From Spirochaetales bacterium (GTDB lineage: Bacteria; Spirochaetota; Spirochaetia; Sphaerochaetales; Sphaerochaetaceae): a DNA stretch of 38,362 nt. Position 1 is the stretch's first letter. Each line of letters opens with the position of its first letter. The stretch spans positions 1-38,362 of the forward strand of contig DUPO01000158.1 in NCBI GenBank assembly GCA_012838275.1, read 5' to 3'. Below, piece by piece: positions 1-7,273 of the stretch. The notes under the pieces were generated by a model. The model made no database searches. It saw nothing but the letters and a program-made list of their open reading frames with translations, and was not told where the DNA came from. Position numbers and translations under genes: made by a program.

Positions 1-823
1 GTTTCAGGTTCATGTTGGAGGCTGTTACCAGCCTGAACTCTGATACCTTCACTTTGGTGTCCCCGAGCTGCCTGTATCGCCCGCTCTCCAAAAGCCTGAG
101 CATGTTCGCCTGGGAGCTCAGGCTGAGGTTCTCCACCTCATCGAGGAAGAGCGTTGAGCGGTGAGCCTCATGGATCAACCCGGGCAGATCACTCTTGCCG
201 TCTGTGAAGGCTCCTTTAGTATGCCCGTAGAACATGGAGTCCCCGACCGGCCCATGCAGTAAAGAACAGTTGACGCTTACCATGGGCCGGAATGGATTCT
301 TGATCTTATGGATTATTTTTGCTGCAATCTCCTTCCCTGTTCCTGTCTCCCCGTACAAGTGGATAGAGCACTCCCCCTTTGCATAGGTGGCGAGCTGGGA
401 GCGCAGCTCCTGCATCTTGTCGCTACTGCCAATAAAGCTTTCAGTCGTGTAGGTAGCATCTTCGCGCACACTGGGATCATCACTGAAGCGCAAAAAGAAA
501 TTGGTGTAGTTCAGGTTTTCCTTTTGGATGAATTCAACCGGAAAAGAGAGTTCCGGCAGAATGAAGGGGAGGGAGCCCCGATCAAGGAATAGGATCACCT
601 GTATTGGAGCTGATGTCTCCTGAAGCTCCTGAAGGAGCTTCAGTTGAGAACCCGATCCCAATTTTTCATCTGCCAGGATCCATATCTCTTCTTCACTCTT
701 GGCCTCTGCGACTGCGGTTACTAGTTTTTTGACCATACTGAACTCATGCAGGTACTCATAGGAAAAATGGTGTTTGAAACGTTCTTTGAAACGCCAATCG
801 GATGAGACTAGAAAAAGGGACAT
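1..823 (-). CDS. Sigma-54-dependent transcriptional activator, NtrC family (partial)
   Basis: The gene reads leftward and runs off the window, so only about 274 N-terminal residues are visible; it is absent from the ORF track because it has no stop here. The ATG at 823 has a strong Shine-Dalgarno (AGGAGG at 832-837). Residues 1-125 look like a degenerate receiver-type regulatory domain (MSLFLVSSDWRF...) with no convincing phospho-acceptor. From about residue 130 an AAA+ sigma-54 interaction domain follows, with Walker A GETGTGKE, the L1-loop segment GAFTDG and Walker B TLFLDEVE. The loop normally reads GAFTGA (GAFTDA is a known variant), so the last position is unusual. Family members hydrolyse ATP to remodel RNA polymerase-sigma-54 at -24/-12 promoters. 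The rest of the AAA+ domain and the expected HTH lie outside the window. The target genes and signal are unknown. Confidence 0.9.
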   Translation of the reverse strand, partial: MSLFLVSSDWRFKERFKHHFSYEYLHEFSMVKKLVTAVAEAKSEEEIWILADEKLGSGSQLKLLQELQETSAPIQVILFLDRGSLPFILPELSFPVEFIQKENLNYTNFFLRFSDDPSVREDATYTTESFIGSSDKMQELRSQLATYAKGECSIHLYGETGTGKEIAAKIIHKIKNPFRPMVSVNCSLLHGPVGDSMFYGHTKGAFTDGKSDLPGLIHEAHRSTLFLDEVENLSLSSQANMLRLLESGRYRQLGDTKVKVSEFRLVTASNMNLK

Positions 824-1019
824 CTGCAAACTCCTCCTTTAGATATCGGGACAAGGGGAAAGTCTCTATATTTTTGATATTCTAGGGTCTCCGATAGCTG
901 GACACTACTCTAACAACAAGAGGTGTACCGGTTAATTTTTGAATTTTTTGCAATAATACTTGAATACAGAGGACGGTTCCTGCTAAAAGCAGGGTATTGC
1001 ATTGCCGTATGAAGCTAGA
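824..1019. other. Intergenic region upstream of the sigma-54 activator
   Basis: No gene is visible on either strand. On the minus strand a TAGAAT hexamer (879-884) is a fair -10 box for the activator gene, with only a weak -35 (TAGTGT, 902-907). A small perfect hairpin (CCTGC-TAAAA-GCAGG, 979-993) lies further upstream. I see no -24/-12 (TGGCAC-N5-TTGC) site. Confidence 0.35.
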
Positions 1020-1066
1020 GAAAATGAAAACCCTCCCGCCCTTTCTTTCGGAGAAGGACGGGAGGG
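1020..1066 (-). terminator. Rho-independent terminator of the S41 protease gene
   Basis: On the minus strand an 8-bp GC stem (CCCTCCCG at 1059-1066 pairing with CGGGAGGG at 1031-1038), with partial pairing continuing inward, is followed by the T-rich run TTTTCATTTT. It lies 45 bases past the S41 protease stop codon. A second hairpin (1079-1097) sits between the stop and this terminator. Confidence 0.85.
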
Positions 1067-1078
1067 CATGTAGCTGGC

Positions 1079-1097
1079 CTGGATCTTTTCATCCAGG
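1079..1097 (-). other. Small hairpin in the 3' UTR of the S41 protease gene
   Basis: CCTGGAT and ATCCAGG form a perfect 7-bp inverted repeat around the loop CTTTTC. It has no T-tract of its own, so it is more likely an mRNA 3'-end stabiliser or part of a composite terminator with the hairpin at 1031-1066. Confidence 0.5.
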
Positions 1098-1110
1098 TTC
1101 CGGGTAATGA

Positions 1111-2547
1111 TTATTTGCCTTTGCGTATGAACTCAACTGCTCGCTTGAGCTGTTTGTCGAAGACAAGGTCTCCTACCGGCCTGTCATCGAAGGGAATTCT
1201 TCCGAGATATTCGTTTCTCATCAGAATGTTCAGGATATCCCTGTTTATGCCTAGTTCAGCATACTGCTCTGAGAAGAGGAGTATGTTCTCTGTCGTAGGT
1301 TCAGGATGCTTGTCGGCAAAGGTTGAAAGGGATTTTTCGGTCATCAGCTTCTCGTAGGCGGGAATCTCCTCGTCCTCGAGCTTGATGTCCTCGACCATGA
1401 TATCGGGCTCTATCCCCTTCTTATGGATGTTTTCACCGGTTGGGGTGTAGTAGTGGGCAGTGGTGACCTGGGCATATCCGTCTCCAAACTTGAACACATC
1501 CTGGACAACCCCCTTTCCGAATGTCTTGGTACCTATGAGTGTCGCCCGGTTGTTGTCTTTCAGCGCCGCTGCAAGAATCTCAGATGAGGATGCGGAACCT
1601 CCATTGGTAAGCAGCACGATGGGAAGATCCTTGGGCACTAAGGTTGAGCCTGTGGAAATGTAACGCTGGTCACGGTTCGAGCCCTTCTTGCCTTGGATGG
1701 TGACTAGGGTCTTATTGGCAGGAAGGAAGATGTTCGCAACTTGCATCGCTCCGTCGACAGCACCGCCAGAGTTGTTGCGTTCATCGATGATGAGGCCTTT
1801 GATACCCTGTTTTATCAGATCTTTTACACTTTTCAGCATCTGTTCACCAGTCTGGGGGGTGAATTCGGAAAGCACGATATAGCCGATATCCCCATCTATG
1901 ATGTTGCCTTCAACTGTCGGAGTACTGATTTTTTCCCTGATCAGGCTGAGGTCGAACGAAGTCCCGCCTCTGAATACAGTGATGGTCACTTCGGTTTTCG
2001 GCTCTCCTCTGAGAAGGATGCTCGCTTCGTGACTGCTCAGGTCGTCGACCTTCTCCCCGTTGATATGGCTGATGAGATCGCCTGCCATAAGCCCTGCCCT
2101 CTGGGCTGGGGAGCCTGGGAAGGGTGATATGATGGTAACCATATAGGAGGAGGGGTCGGAGGGGTCCTTGCGCTCTGGAGAAGGTTTGTTGAGGTAGGTG
2201 CCTATGCCTCCATACACCCCAGTCGTCCCTTCCATGTAGTCGGTTGCTTCAGAAGGGGGAACGTAGAAGGAGTAGGGATCCTCAAGCGAGGCAACCAGAG
2301 CGGAGGCAAGGTCATTGAAAACCTTCTCCTTGTCGACTTCCTCGATATAGATGCTATCGACATAGCGATAGAGTCTTCCCAAGGCCTCCATATCTGTGGA
2401 AATCTTGTCCCCTTGTGTGGGTATGCTCAAAGCGTTGTTGCTTGGGGCAGCGAGAATTTCCTCAAAGGAACCCGAAGAAAAAAGAGGAATAATGATAAGC
2501 AATAATATGAGTGTTAGGCTTAGCCTTGTTACATTTTTTCTTTTCAT
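1111..2547 (-). CDS. S41-family C-terminal processing protease (CtpA/Prc-like)
   Basis: A 478-aa serine protease expected to act outside the cytoplasmic membrane. An N-terminal hydrophobic segment (about residues 8-26, rich in L and I) is a signal peptide or anchor. A PDZ domain (about 105-190, with GSPAQRAGLMAGDLI) binds substrate C-termini, and the S41 catalytic domain follows (about 210-390). The nucleophile lies in GGSASSSEI (about residue 319) and the general-base lysine in TKTFGKG (about 344). Their spacing of about 25 residues matches the Ser/Lys dyad of the family. The gene diverges from lgt across an 82-bp gap. There is no Shine-Dalgarno before the ATG, and a TATATT -10 box ends six bases upstream, suggesting a leaderless mRNA. 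The substrates are unknown. Confidence 0.93.
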   Translation of the reverse strand: MKRKNVTRLSLTLILLLIIIPLFSSGSFEEILAAPSNNALSIPTQGDKISTDMEALGRLYRYVDSIYIEEVDKEKVFNDLASALVASLEDPYSFYVPPSEATDYMEGTTGVYGGIGTYLNKPSPERKDPSDPSSYMVTIISPFPGSPAQRAGLMAGDLISHINGEKVDDLSSHEASILLRGEPKTEVTITVFRGGTSFDLSLIREKISTPTVEGNIIDGDIGYIVLSEFTPQTGEQMLKSVKDLIKQGIKGLIIDERNNSGGAVDGAMQVANIFLPANKTLVTIQGKKGSNRDQRYISTGSTLVPKDLPIVLLTNGGSASSSEILAAALKDNNRATLIGTKTFGKGVVQDVFKFGDGYAQVTTAHYYTPTGENIHKKGIEPDIMVEDIKLEDEEIPAYEKLMTEKSLSTFADKHPEPTTENILLFSEQYAELGINRDILNILMRNEYLGRIPFDDRPVGDLVFDKQLKRAVEFIRKGK

Positions 2548-2553
2548 ACTTTG

Positions 2554-2559
2554 AATATA
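2554..2559 (-). promoter_or_regulatory. -10 box (TATATT) of the S41 protease gene, leaderless arrangement
   Basis: On the minus strand TATATT is followed by CAAAGT and then the ATG, leaving no room for a 5' UTR. The -35 region is weak. No purine-rich ribosome binding site precedes the start codon. Confidence 0.5.
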
Positions 2560-2594
2560 CTTAATAATGTGAAATTAGGCTACTCTTTGGAGTA

Positions 2595-2623
2595 TTGACC
2601 TCAACACTATTGCACATTACACT
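2595..2623 (+). promoter_or_regulatory. lgt promoter, TTGACC-N17-TACACT, leaderless arrangement
   Basis: TTGACC (2595-2600) and TACACT (2618-2623) are separated by exactly 17 bases. The -10 box ends six bases before the lgt ATG, so transcription would start at or within a base of the A of the start codon. No Shine-Dalgarno is present. Confidence 0.65.
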
Positions 2624-2629
2624 TGCTTC

Positions 2630-3577
2630 ATGACTCAATTCCTCCATTTTCCCGGTTGGATTTCTCCTGAAATCATCCCTGGCTTGCCCCTGCGATGGTA
2701 TGGACTGATGTATGTGGTGGCTTTTGCGATTGCATACGGACTGATTCGTCTGCAAGCAAGGAAGGGGGAGGTTTCCCTCGATCCGGACCAGAGCCAGAAC
2801 CTGGTGCTTGCCTGCATCCTGGGCCTTGTGGTGGGAGCCCGTCTCTTCTCCGTGCTCTTTTATGATGGCACCACCTACTATTGGACACATCCATGGATGA
2901 TCTTCTGGCCTTTCCAAGGCGGACAGTTCGTGGGACTGCCTGGCATGAGCTATCATGGAGGCCTTGTCGGTGCGGTCCTGGGCGCCTATTTTTTCAGCAA
3001 GAAAAACAAGATGCATTTCTTTGAACTTGCCGACACTGTTGTCTATGCGGTTCCCCTTGGGTACACCTTCGGCAGGTTAGGCAACTTCATAAATGGCGAA
3101 CTCTTCGGCAGGGTATCAACCAAGCCTTGGGCAATGGTCTTCCCTAACGCCCCCCATTTCTCTACAAACTATGGATGGGTACGATCTGTAGCGGATTCGC
3201 TGGATATTCCTTATGTTGCAGGATCGTTGGTAAATCTTCCCCGTCACCCCTCCCAGCTCTATGAAGCCCTGTTTGAAGGGATAGTCCTCTTTTTGATCAT
3301 GTGGTTCGTCATCCGCCCGAGAAGAGAGAGACAACCCTATGGGTTTGCCCTCTCTGCCTACCTCATGCTTTACGGTTTCATCCGTTTTGTCATTGAATAC
3401 TTTAGGGCTCCTGATGAGAATTTGGGGTATATCCTCGCTTGGGGAAAAGAGAGTGACAACATCTCCCTCTTCCAATCTTTTTTCAATATCTCGATGGGAC
3501 AGCTGTTCTGTCTTGCAATGATGATCGCCGGACTAGCCCTCTACCTGGTGTTACGAAAAACAGACAAGAGGGCATAG
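2630..3577 (+). CDS. lgt: Prolipoprotein diacylglyceryl transferase
   Basis: A polytopic inner-membrane enzyme that moves diacylglyceryl from phosphatidylglycerol to the lipobox cysteine of prolipoproteins, the first step of lipoprotein maturation. At 315 aa it is slightly longer than the usual 270-300. The Lgt signature appears as GRLGNFINGELFGR (about residues 147-160). The N-terminus (FPGWISPEI...LRWYGLMY) aligns with known Lgt N-termini, so the ATG at 2630 is right even though it has no Shine-Dalgarno. Several hydrophobic helices are evident. The stop overlaps the ribosome binding site of the next gene, so it is probably co-transcribed with the aminopeptidase and gpmI genes. A putative lipoprotein client is encoded at 31.6 kb. 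Confidence 0.97.
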   Translation: MTQFLHFPGWISPEIIPGLPLRWYGLMYVVAFAIAYGLIRLQARKGEVSLDPDQSQNLVLACILGLVVGARLFSVLFYDGTTYYWTHPWMIFWPFQGGQFVGLPGMSYHGGLVGAVLGAYFFSKKNKMHFFELADTVVYAVPLGYTFGRLGNFINGELFGRVSTKPWAMVFPNAPHFSTNYGWVRSVADSLDIPYVAGSLVNLPRHPSQLYEALFEGIVLFLIMWFVIRPRRERQPYGFALSAYLMLYGFIRFVIEYFRAPDENLGYILAWGKESDNISLFQSFFNISMGQLFCLAMMIAGLALYLVLRKTDKRA

Positions 3578-3587
3578 GAGTACGTAG

Positions 3588-5363
3588 ATGTCATCAGTTG
3601 AACAACGAATAGCTGAGTTGCGGACCGTCTTGAAGCGTGAAGGCTTGGACGGTTGGTATATAAATGGTACTGATCCTCATCAGAGCGAATATGTTTCCTC
3701 ACGTTGGAGAAGCAGGGAGTGGATCTCCGGGTTTACCGGAAGTGCGGGAACTGTCCTGATAACCAAGACCGAAGCGCTGCTCTGGGTGGATTCGCGCTAT
3801 TTCATCCAAGGCGCCCAACAGATCGGGGGAACCTCCATCAAGCTGATGAAGCTCGATACTGAAAACGTCAAGGACCCCCAAAGCTGGATGGCGAGTGAAC
3901 TCCCTGAAAAAAGCAGGATAGGAATCGACGGCTCGACACTGACTGTCTCAGAGAAGGCTCATCTGGATGCAGCTTTCAAGCAGAGGGGGATAGAGCTGGT
4001 CGTCTGTCCTGATTACCTTGATGAGATATGGGCTGATCGCCCTCAGATCGCTTCCACGCCAGTCGTCGATCTCCCAAATGAGATAGCGGGATTCAGCAGG
4101 ATCCAGAAGCTTACGATGACCCGTCTGGCTATGGTGGAGAAAGGGTGTAACTACACACTAATCTCATCTCTGGATGATATCGCATGGATAACCAACCTGC
4201 GCTCCTCCGATGTCTCTGTACACTCTCCGGTGTTCCTCTCCTTTATGCTTATAGGCACCGAGAAGGCCTGGCTCTTCACCGATCCCAAGAGATTTACCAA
4301 GAAGATCCGCCTGCAGATGGAAGAGGAGTTTGAGCTGCTCCCTTACGAGGATGCGAAGACAACCGTTGAAGGCGTGCTCACAGAGGGAGACGTCCTCTAT
4401 TATGATCCGAAGAAACTCAATCTTAACCTGTATGAGGCGACACTGAAGGCCAGACATGTTGAGGGAAGGGATTTTACAACTGACCTGAAGGCCAGTAAGA
4501 ATGAGACTGAACTGGAAGGCATGAGGCGCAGCCATCTTCTTGATGGTGTCGCCCTGGTCAACTTCCTTGCCCGTCTCGATACTGAGAACGGAGGATATGA
4601 CGAGATCGAGGTTTCCACCCTTCTGCAAAAGCAGAGGGAGCGAAACAAAGCTTGCTTGGGCGAGGCTTTCTCCCCCATTTCAGGCTGGGCCGAACATGGT
4701 GCGATGTGTCACTACAGCGCAACAGAAGAGAGTAATTCCCGTATTGAAGGGGATGGGCTGCTTGTCCTCGATACCGGGGGCATGTACGAGTTCGGTCTTA
4801 CCGATATAACCCGTACCATCTTGTTTGGTAAGGCTACCGACGAGCAGAAGAGAGATTATACCCTGGTCCTCAAGGGGAATCTGGCCCTTGCATCCGCTCG
4901 GTTTCCTGCAGGGACCTGTGGTTATCAGCTGGATGCCCTTGCAAGGCAGTTCCTCTGGCAGCATGGGATGACCTTTTTCCATGGTACAGGCCATGGCCTG
5001 GGGTTCCGCCTCAATGTGCATGAGGGCCCTGCTGTGATAAACACCCGTGCCGTAGATGTCCCCTTGAAGAAAGGCATGATCCTCAGTGATGAGCCGGGAA
5101 TCTATAAGGAGGGCCGTCATGGCATCCGTATTGAGAACATTGTTGCTGTCCGTGAGGACATTAAGACGGAATTCGGGCAGTTTTTTAGTTTCGAGGTATT
5201 GACCCTCTGTCCGTTTGAACGCAAGTTGATAGACAAGACCCTGCTCACGGAAGCTGAGCTCTCCATGGTGAACAATTACCATCGGTGGGTCTACGAAGAG
5301 CTGAAGGATCTTGTTGATGATGAGGCCAAGGGCTATCTTAAACAGGCTACCCTCCCTTTATAA
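3588..5363 (+). CDS. Xaa-Pro aminopeptidase (M24B, three-domain type)
   Basis: A cytoplasmic metallopeptidase that removes an N-terminal residue preceding proline. At 591 aa it is the long three-domain form (two creatinase-like N-terminal domains, about 1-150 and 160-310, then the pita-bread catalytic domain) rather than the roughly 440-aa PepP form. The dinuclear metal ligands are all visible: Asp in LDTGG (about 394) and TDITRT (about 405), His in HGTGHG (about 466), Glu in DEPGIY (about 501) and GIRIEN (about 516). The gene has a good Shine-Dalgarno (AGGAG) overlapping the lgt stop and lies 10 bases downstream of lgt. No frameshift or missing catalytic residue is seen. Confidence 0.95.
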   Translation: MSSVEQRIAELRTVLKREGLDGWYINGTDPHQSEYVSSRWRSREWISGFTGSAGTVLITKTEALLWVDSRYFIQGAQQIGGTSIKLMKLDTENVKDPQSWMASELPEKSRIGIDGSTLTVSEKAHLDAAFKQRGIELVVCPDYLDEIWADRPQIASTPVVDLPNEIAGFSRIQKLTMTRLAMVEKGCNYTLISSLDDIAWITNLRSSDVSVHSPVFLSFMLIGTEKAWLFTDPKRFTKKIRLQMEEEFELLPYEDAKTTVEGVLTEGDVLYYDPKKLNLNLYEATLKARHVEGRDFTTDLKASKNETELEGMRRSHLLDGVALVNFLARLDTENGGYDEIEVSTLLQKQRERNKACLGEAFSPISGWAEHGAMCHYSATEESNSRIEGDGLLVLDTGGMYEFGLTDITRTILFGKATDEQKRDYTLVLKGNLALASARFPAGTCGYQLDALARQFLWQHGMTFFHGTGHGLGFRLNVHEGPAVINTRAVDVPLKKGMILSDEPGIYKEGRHGIRIENIVAVREDIKTEFGQFFSFEVLTLCPFERKLIDKTLLTEAELSMVNNYHRWVYEELKDLVDDEAKGYLKQATLPL

Positions 5364-5386
5364 TTGATACGTAAGGAGTTACCAAA

Positions 5387-7033
5387 ATGGTAGATGCATT
5401 GAAGAGGAATTCAAAGATTGAAAGAAAGGGCCCTGTTGTCCTGGTTATTATGGACGGCGTCGGCTTTGGGAAATATAAGGAAGGTGATGGTGTTGCTGCT
5501 GCCATGACCAGGACTCTCGACAGGCTGTACAAGGAAAATCCTTGGACCAAGCTGCAGGCTCACGGCGTAGCTGTCGGCCTGCCATCCGATGAGGATATGG
5601 GAAACAGCGAAGTCGGGCACAATGCGATGGGCTGTGGCCGGGTGTTTGCCCAAGGTGCGAAACTTGTCATCAAGTCCATCGAGTCGAAAGCGATGTTTGA
5701 AGGCGCTACCTGGAAGAAGCTCATAGCCAACTCAAAGGACAAGAAGAGCACTCTGCACTTCATCGGACTGCTCAGCGACGGTAACGTCCATTCCAACGTC
5801 AAGAACCTGAGGGACATGATACTCCAAGCCAAGGAAGAGGGTATTTCCAAGATTCGGATCCACGCCCTCCTCGATGGCCGTGATGTCGGAGAGCTCAGCG
5901 CCCTTGAGTATTTTGATCCGTTTGAGGAGTTTCTCGCCTCCCTCAACGGTGATGGCTTCGATGCAAGGATAGCCAGTGGCGGCGGACGTATGCAGATTAC
6001 TATGGACCGTTATGATGCCAACTGGGATATGGTCAGGAAGGGATGGGAGACCCATGTCCTTGGTGAAGGCCGTCAGTTTGCAACAGCCCATGAGGCTATC
6101 GAGACGCTGCGCCTTGAGACCAAGGCAATCGACCAGGACCTTCCTCCTTTTGTGATTGCGAAAGATGGCAAGCCTGTAGGGACAATTGAGGATGATGACA
6201 GTGTCATTCTCTTCAACTTCCGAGGAGACCGTGCCCTTGAGATCACCAAGGCTTTTGAGGCAGAACACCTTGAGGAGTTTGACCGCAAGAGAAGGCCAAA
6301 GGTCGAGTATGCAGGCATGATGGAGTATGATGGGGACCTGCATCTTCCCAAGCAGTACCTGGTACAGCCTCCCGCCATCGACAGGACCATGGCCGAGTAC
6401 CTCTGTGCCTCCAAGGTAAGGCAGTTCTCCATCAGTGAGACCCAGAAATTTGGCCACGTGACCTACTTCTTCAATGGTAACAAGACCGGAAAATTCGATG
6501 CCAAGCTTGAGGAGTATGTGGAGATTCCTTCCGACATCCTTCCTTTTGAGCAGAGGCCTTGGATGAAGTGTGCCGAGATTACCGACCGGGTTCTCAAGGA
6601 GATTGAGGGCGGCAAGTGGGATTTTATCAAGCTGAACTTTCCCAACGGTGATATGGTCGGACATACTGGAAACTTCCAGGCTGTTGTCTGTTCCATGGAG
6701 GCTATGGACCTCCAGATCGAGAGGCTCCATAAGGCTGTCATGAACTCTGGTGGGGTGATGATCATCACCGCCGACCATGGAAATGCCGATGATATGTACG
6801 AGCATGCAAAGGATGGCCGTGTTAAGTACAAGGAGAATGGAGACCCTCAGGCAAAGACAGCCCACTCTCTCAATCCTGTACCATGTATCATCTGTGACAG
6901 TGCCTACAATGGTGAGTACTCCAAGACCTTGAATACGGGCCTGGGCATCAGCAGCATTGCTGCCACCTGTATCAACTTCCTGGGCTTCGATGCTCCTGAA
7001 GGGTACGATTCGAGTATTATCTCCCTAGCCTAG
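5387..7033 (+). CDS. gpmI: 2,3-bisphosphoglycerate-independent phosphoglycerate mutase
   Basis: A cytoplasmic glycolytic enzyme that interconverts 3- and 2-phosphoglycerate through a phosphoserine intermediate with two divalent metals. Visible marks are the N-terminal metal aspartate in MDGVGFG (about residue 22), the phospho-acceptor serine in GNSEVGHNAMG (about 73), RASGGGRMQ-like sequence (SGGGRM, about 198), GHTGN (about 425) and the C-terminal metal site DHGNADD (about 463). At 548 aa it is longer than typical bacterial GpmI (about 510) and nearer the plant-like length. The ATG has an AAGGAG site seven bases upstream. It is the last gene of the lgt operon and is followed by a strong terminator. 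Confidence 0.97.
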   Translation: MVDALKRNSKIERKGPVVLVIMDGVGFGKYKEGDGVAAAMTRTLDRLYKENPWTKLQAHGVAVGLPSDEDMGNSEVGHNAMGCGRVFAQGAKLVIKSIESKAMFEGATWKKLIANSKDKKSTLHFIGLLSDGNVHSNVKNLRDMILQAKEEGISKIRIHALLDGRDVGELSALEYFDPFEEFLASLNGDGFDARIASGGGRMQITMDRYDANWDMVRKGWETHVLGEGRQFATAHEAIETLRLETKAIDQDLPPFVIAKDGKPVGTIEDDDSVILFNFRGDRALEITKAFEAEHLEEFDRKRRPKVEYAGMMEYDGDLHLPKQYLVQPPAIDRTMAEYLCASKVRQFSISETQKFGHVTYFFNGNKTGKFDAKLEEYVEIPSDILPFEQRPWMKCAEITDRVLKEIEGGKWDFIKLNFPNGDMVGHTGNFQAVVCSMEAMDLQIERLHKAVMNSGGVMIITADHGNADDMYEHAKDGRVKYKENGDPQAKTAHSLNPVPCIICDSAYNGEYSKTLNTGLGISSIAATCINFLGFDAPEGYDSSIISLA

Positions 7034-7062
7034 GCAAACGGATACGTTAGTCCAATCGGTAG

Positions 7063-7098
7063 AACAACAGAGCTCAGATGAGCTCTGTTGTTCTGTTT
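7063..7098 (+). terminator. Rho-independent terminator after gpmI
   Basis: A perfect 13-bp inverted repeat (AACAACAGAGCTC, loop AGAT, GAGCTCTGTTGTT) is followed by CTGTTTTG. It lies 30 bases past the gpmI stop. The A-rich/T-rich stem ends could also let it work for minus-strand transcripts. Confidence 0.88.
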
Positions 7099-7236
7099 TG
7101 TGCCTCACTGCAATGGATTTCTCTAAAACTCCTTACCGCTTCCCCTGGAAGAGCTTTTAGCTGTGAATGGCTCGGTCATGCTCAGTATTTTTTCCACTAA
7201 TGGGTATCATACATGCACTTGCTAGAGTTATGAATC

Positions 7237-7264
7237 TTGTCTGAGCCAATACATTATGTAATAC
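7237..7264 (+). promoter_or_regulatory. Probable promoter of the SNF2 module (TTGTCT-N16-TAATAC)
   Basis: TTGTCT (7237-7242) and TAATAC (7259-7264) are 16 bases apart. The -10 box ends nine bases before the ATG, so the leader would be only about 2-3 nt. No Shine-Dalgarno is present. The rest of 7099-7236 holds nothing I recognise. Confidence 0.4.
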
Positions 7265-7273
7265 TCCTATGAT

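Noticed and set aside
824-1019. Possible riboswitch or small RNA before the sigma-54 activator
   Set aside because: I found only one 5-bp hairpin and no conserved riboswitch core.
4680-5282. 200-aa minus-strand ORF opposite the Xaa-Pro aminopeptidase
   Set aside because: Antisense shadow of the catalytic domain; low-complexity composition and no start signal.
5732-6865. 377-aa minus-strand ORF opposite gpmI
   Set aside because: It lies wholly antisense to a gene with intact catalytic motifs, has no ribosome binding site and shows no domain pattern; it arises from codon bias of the real gene.
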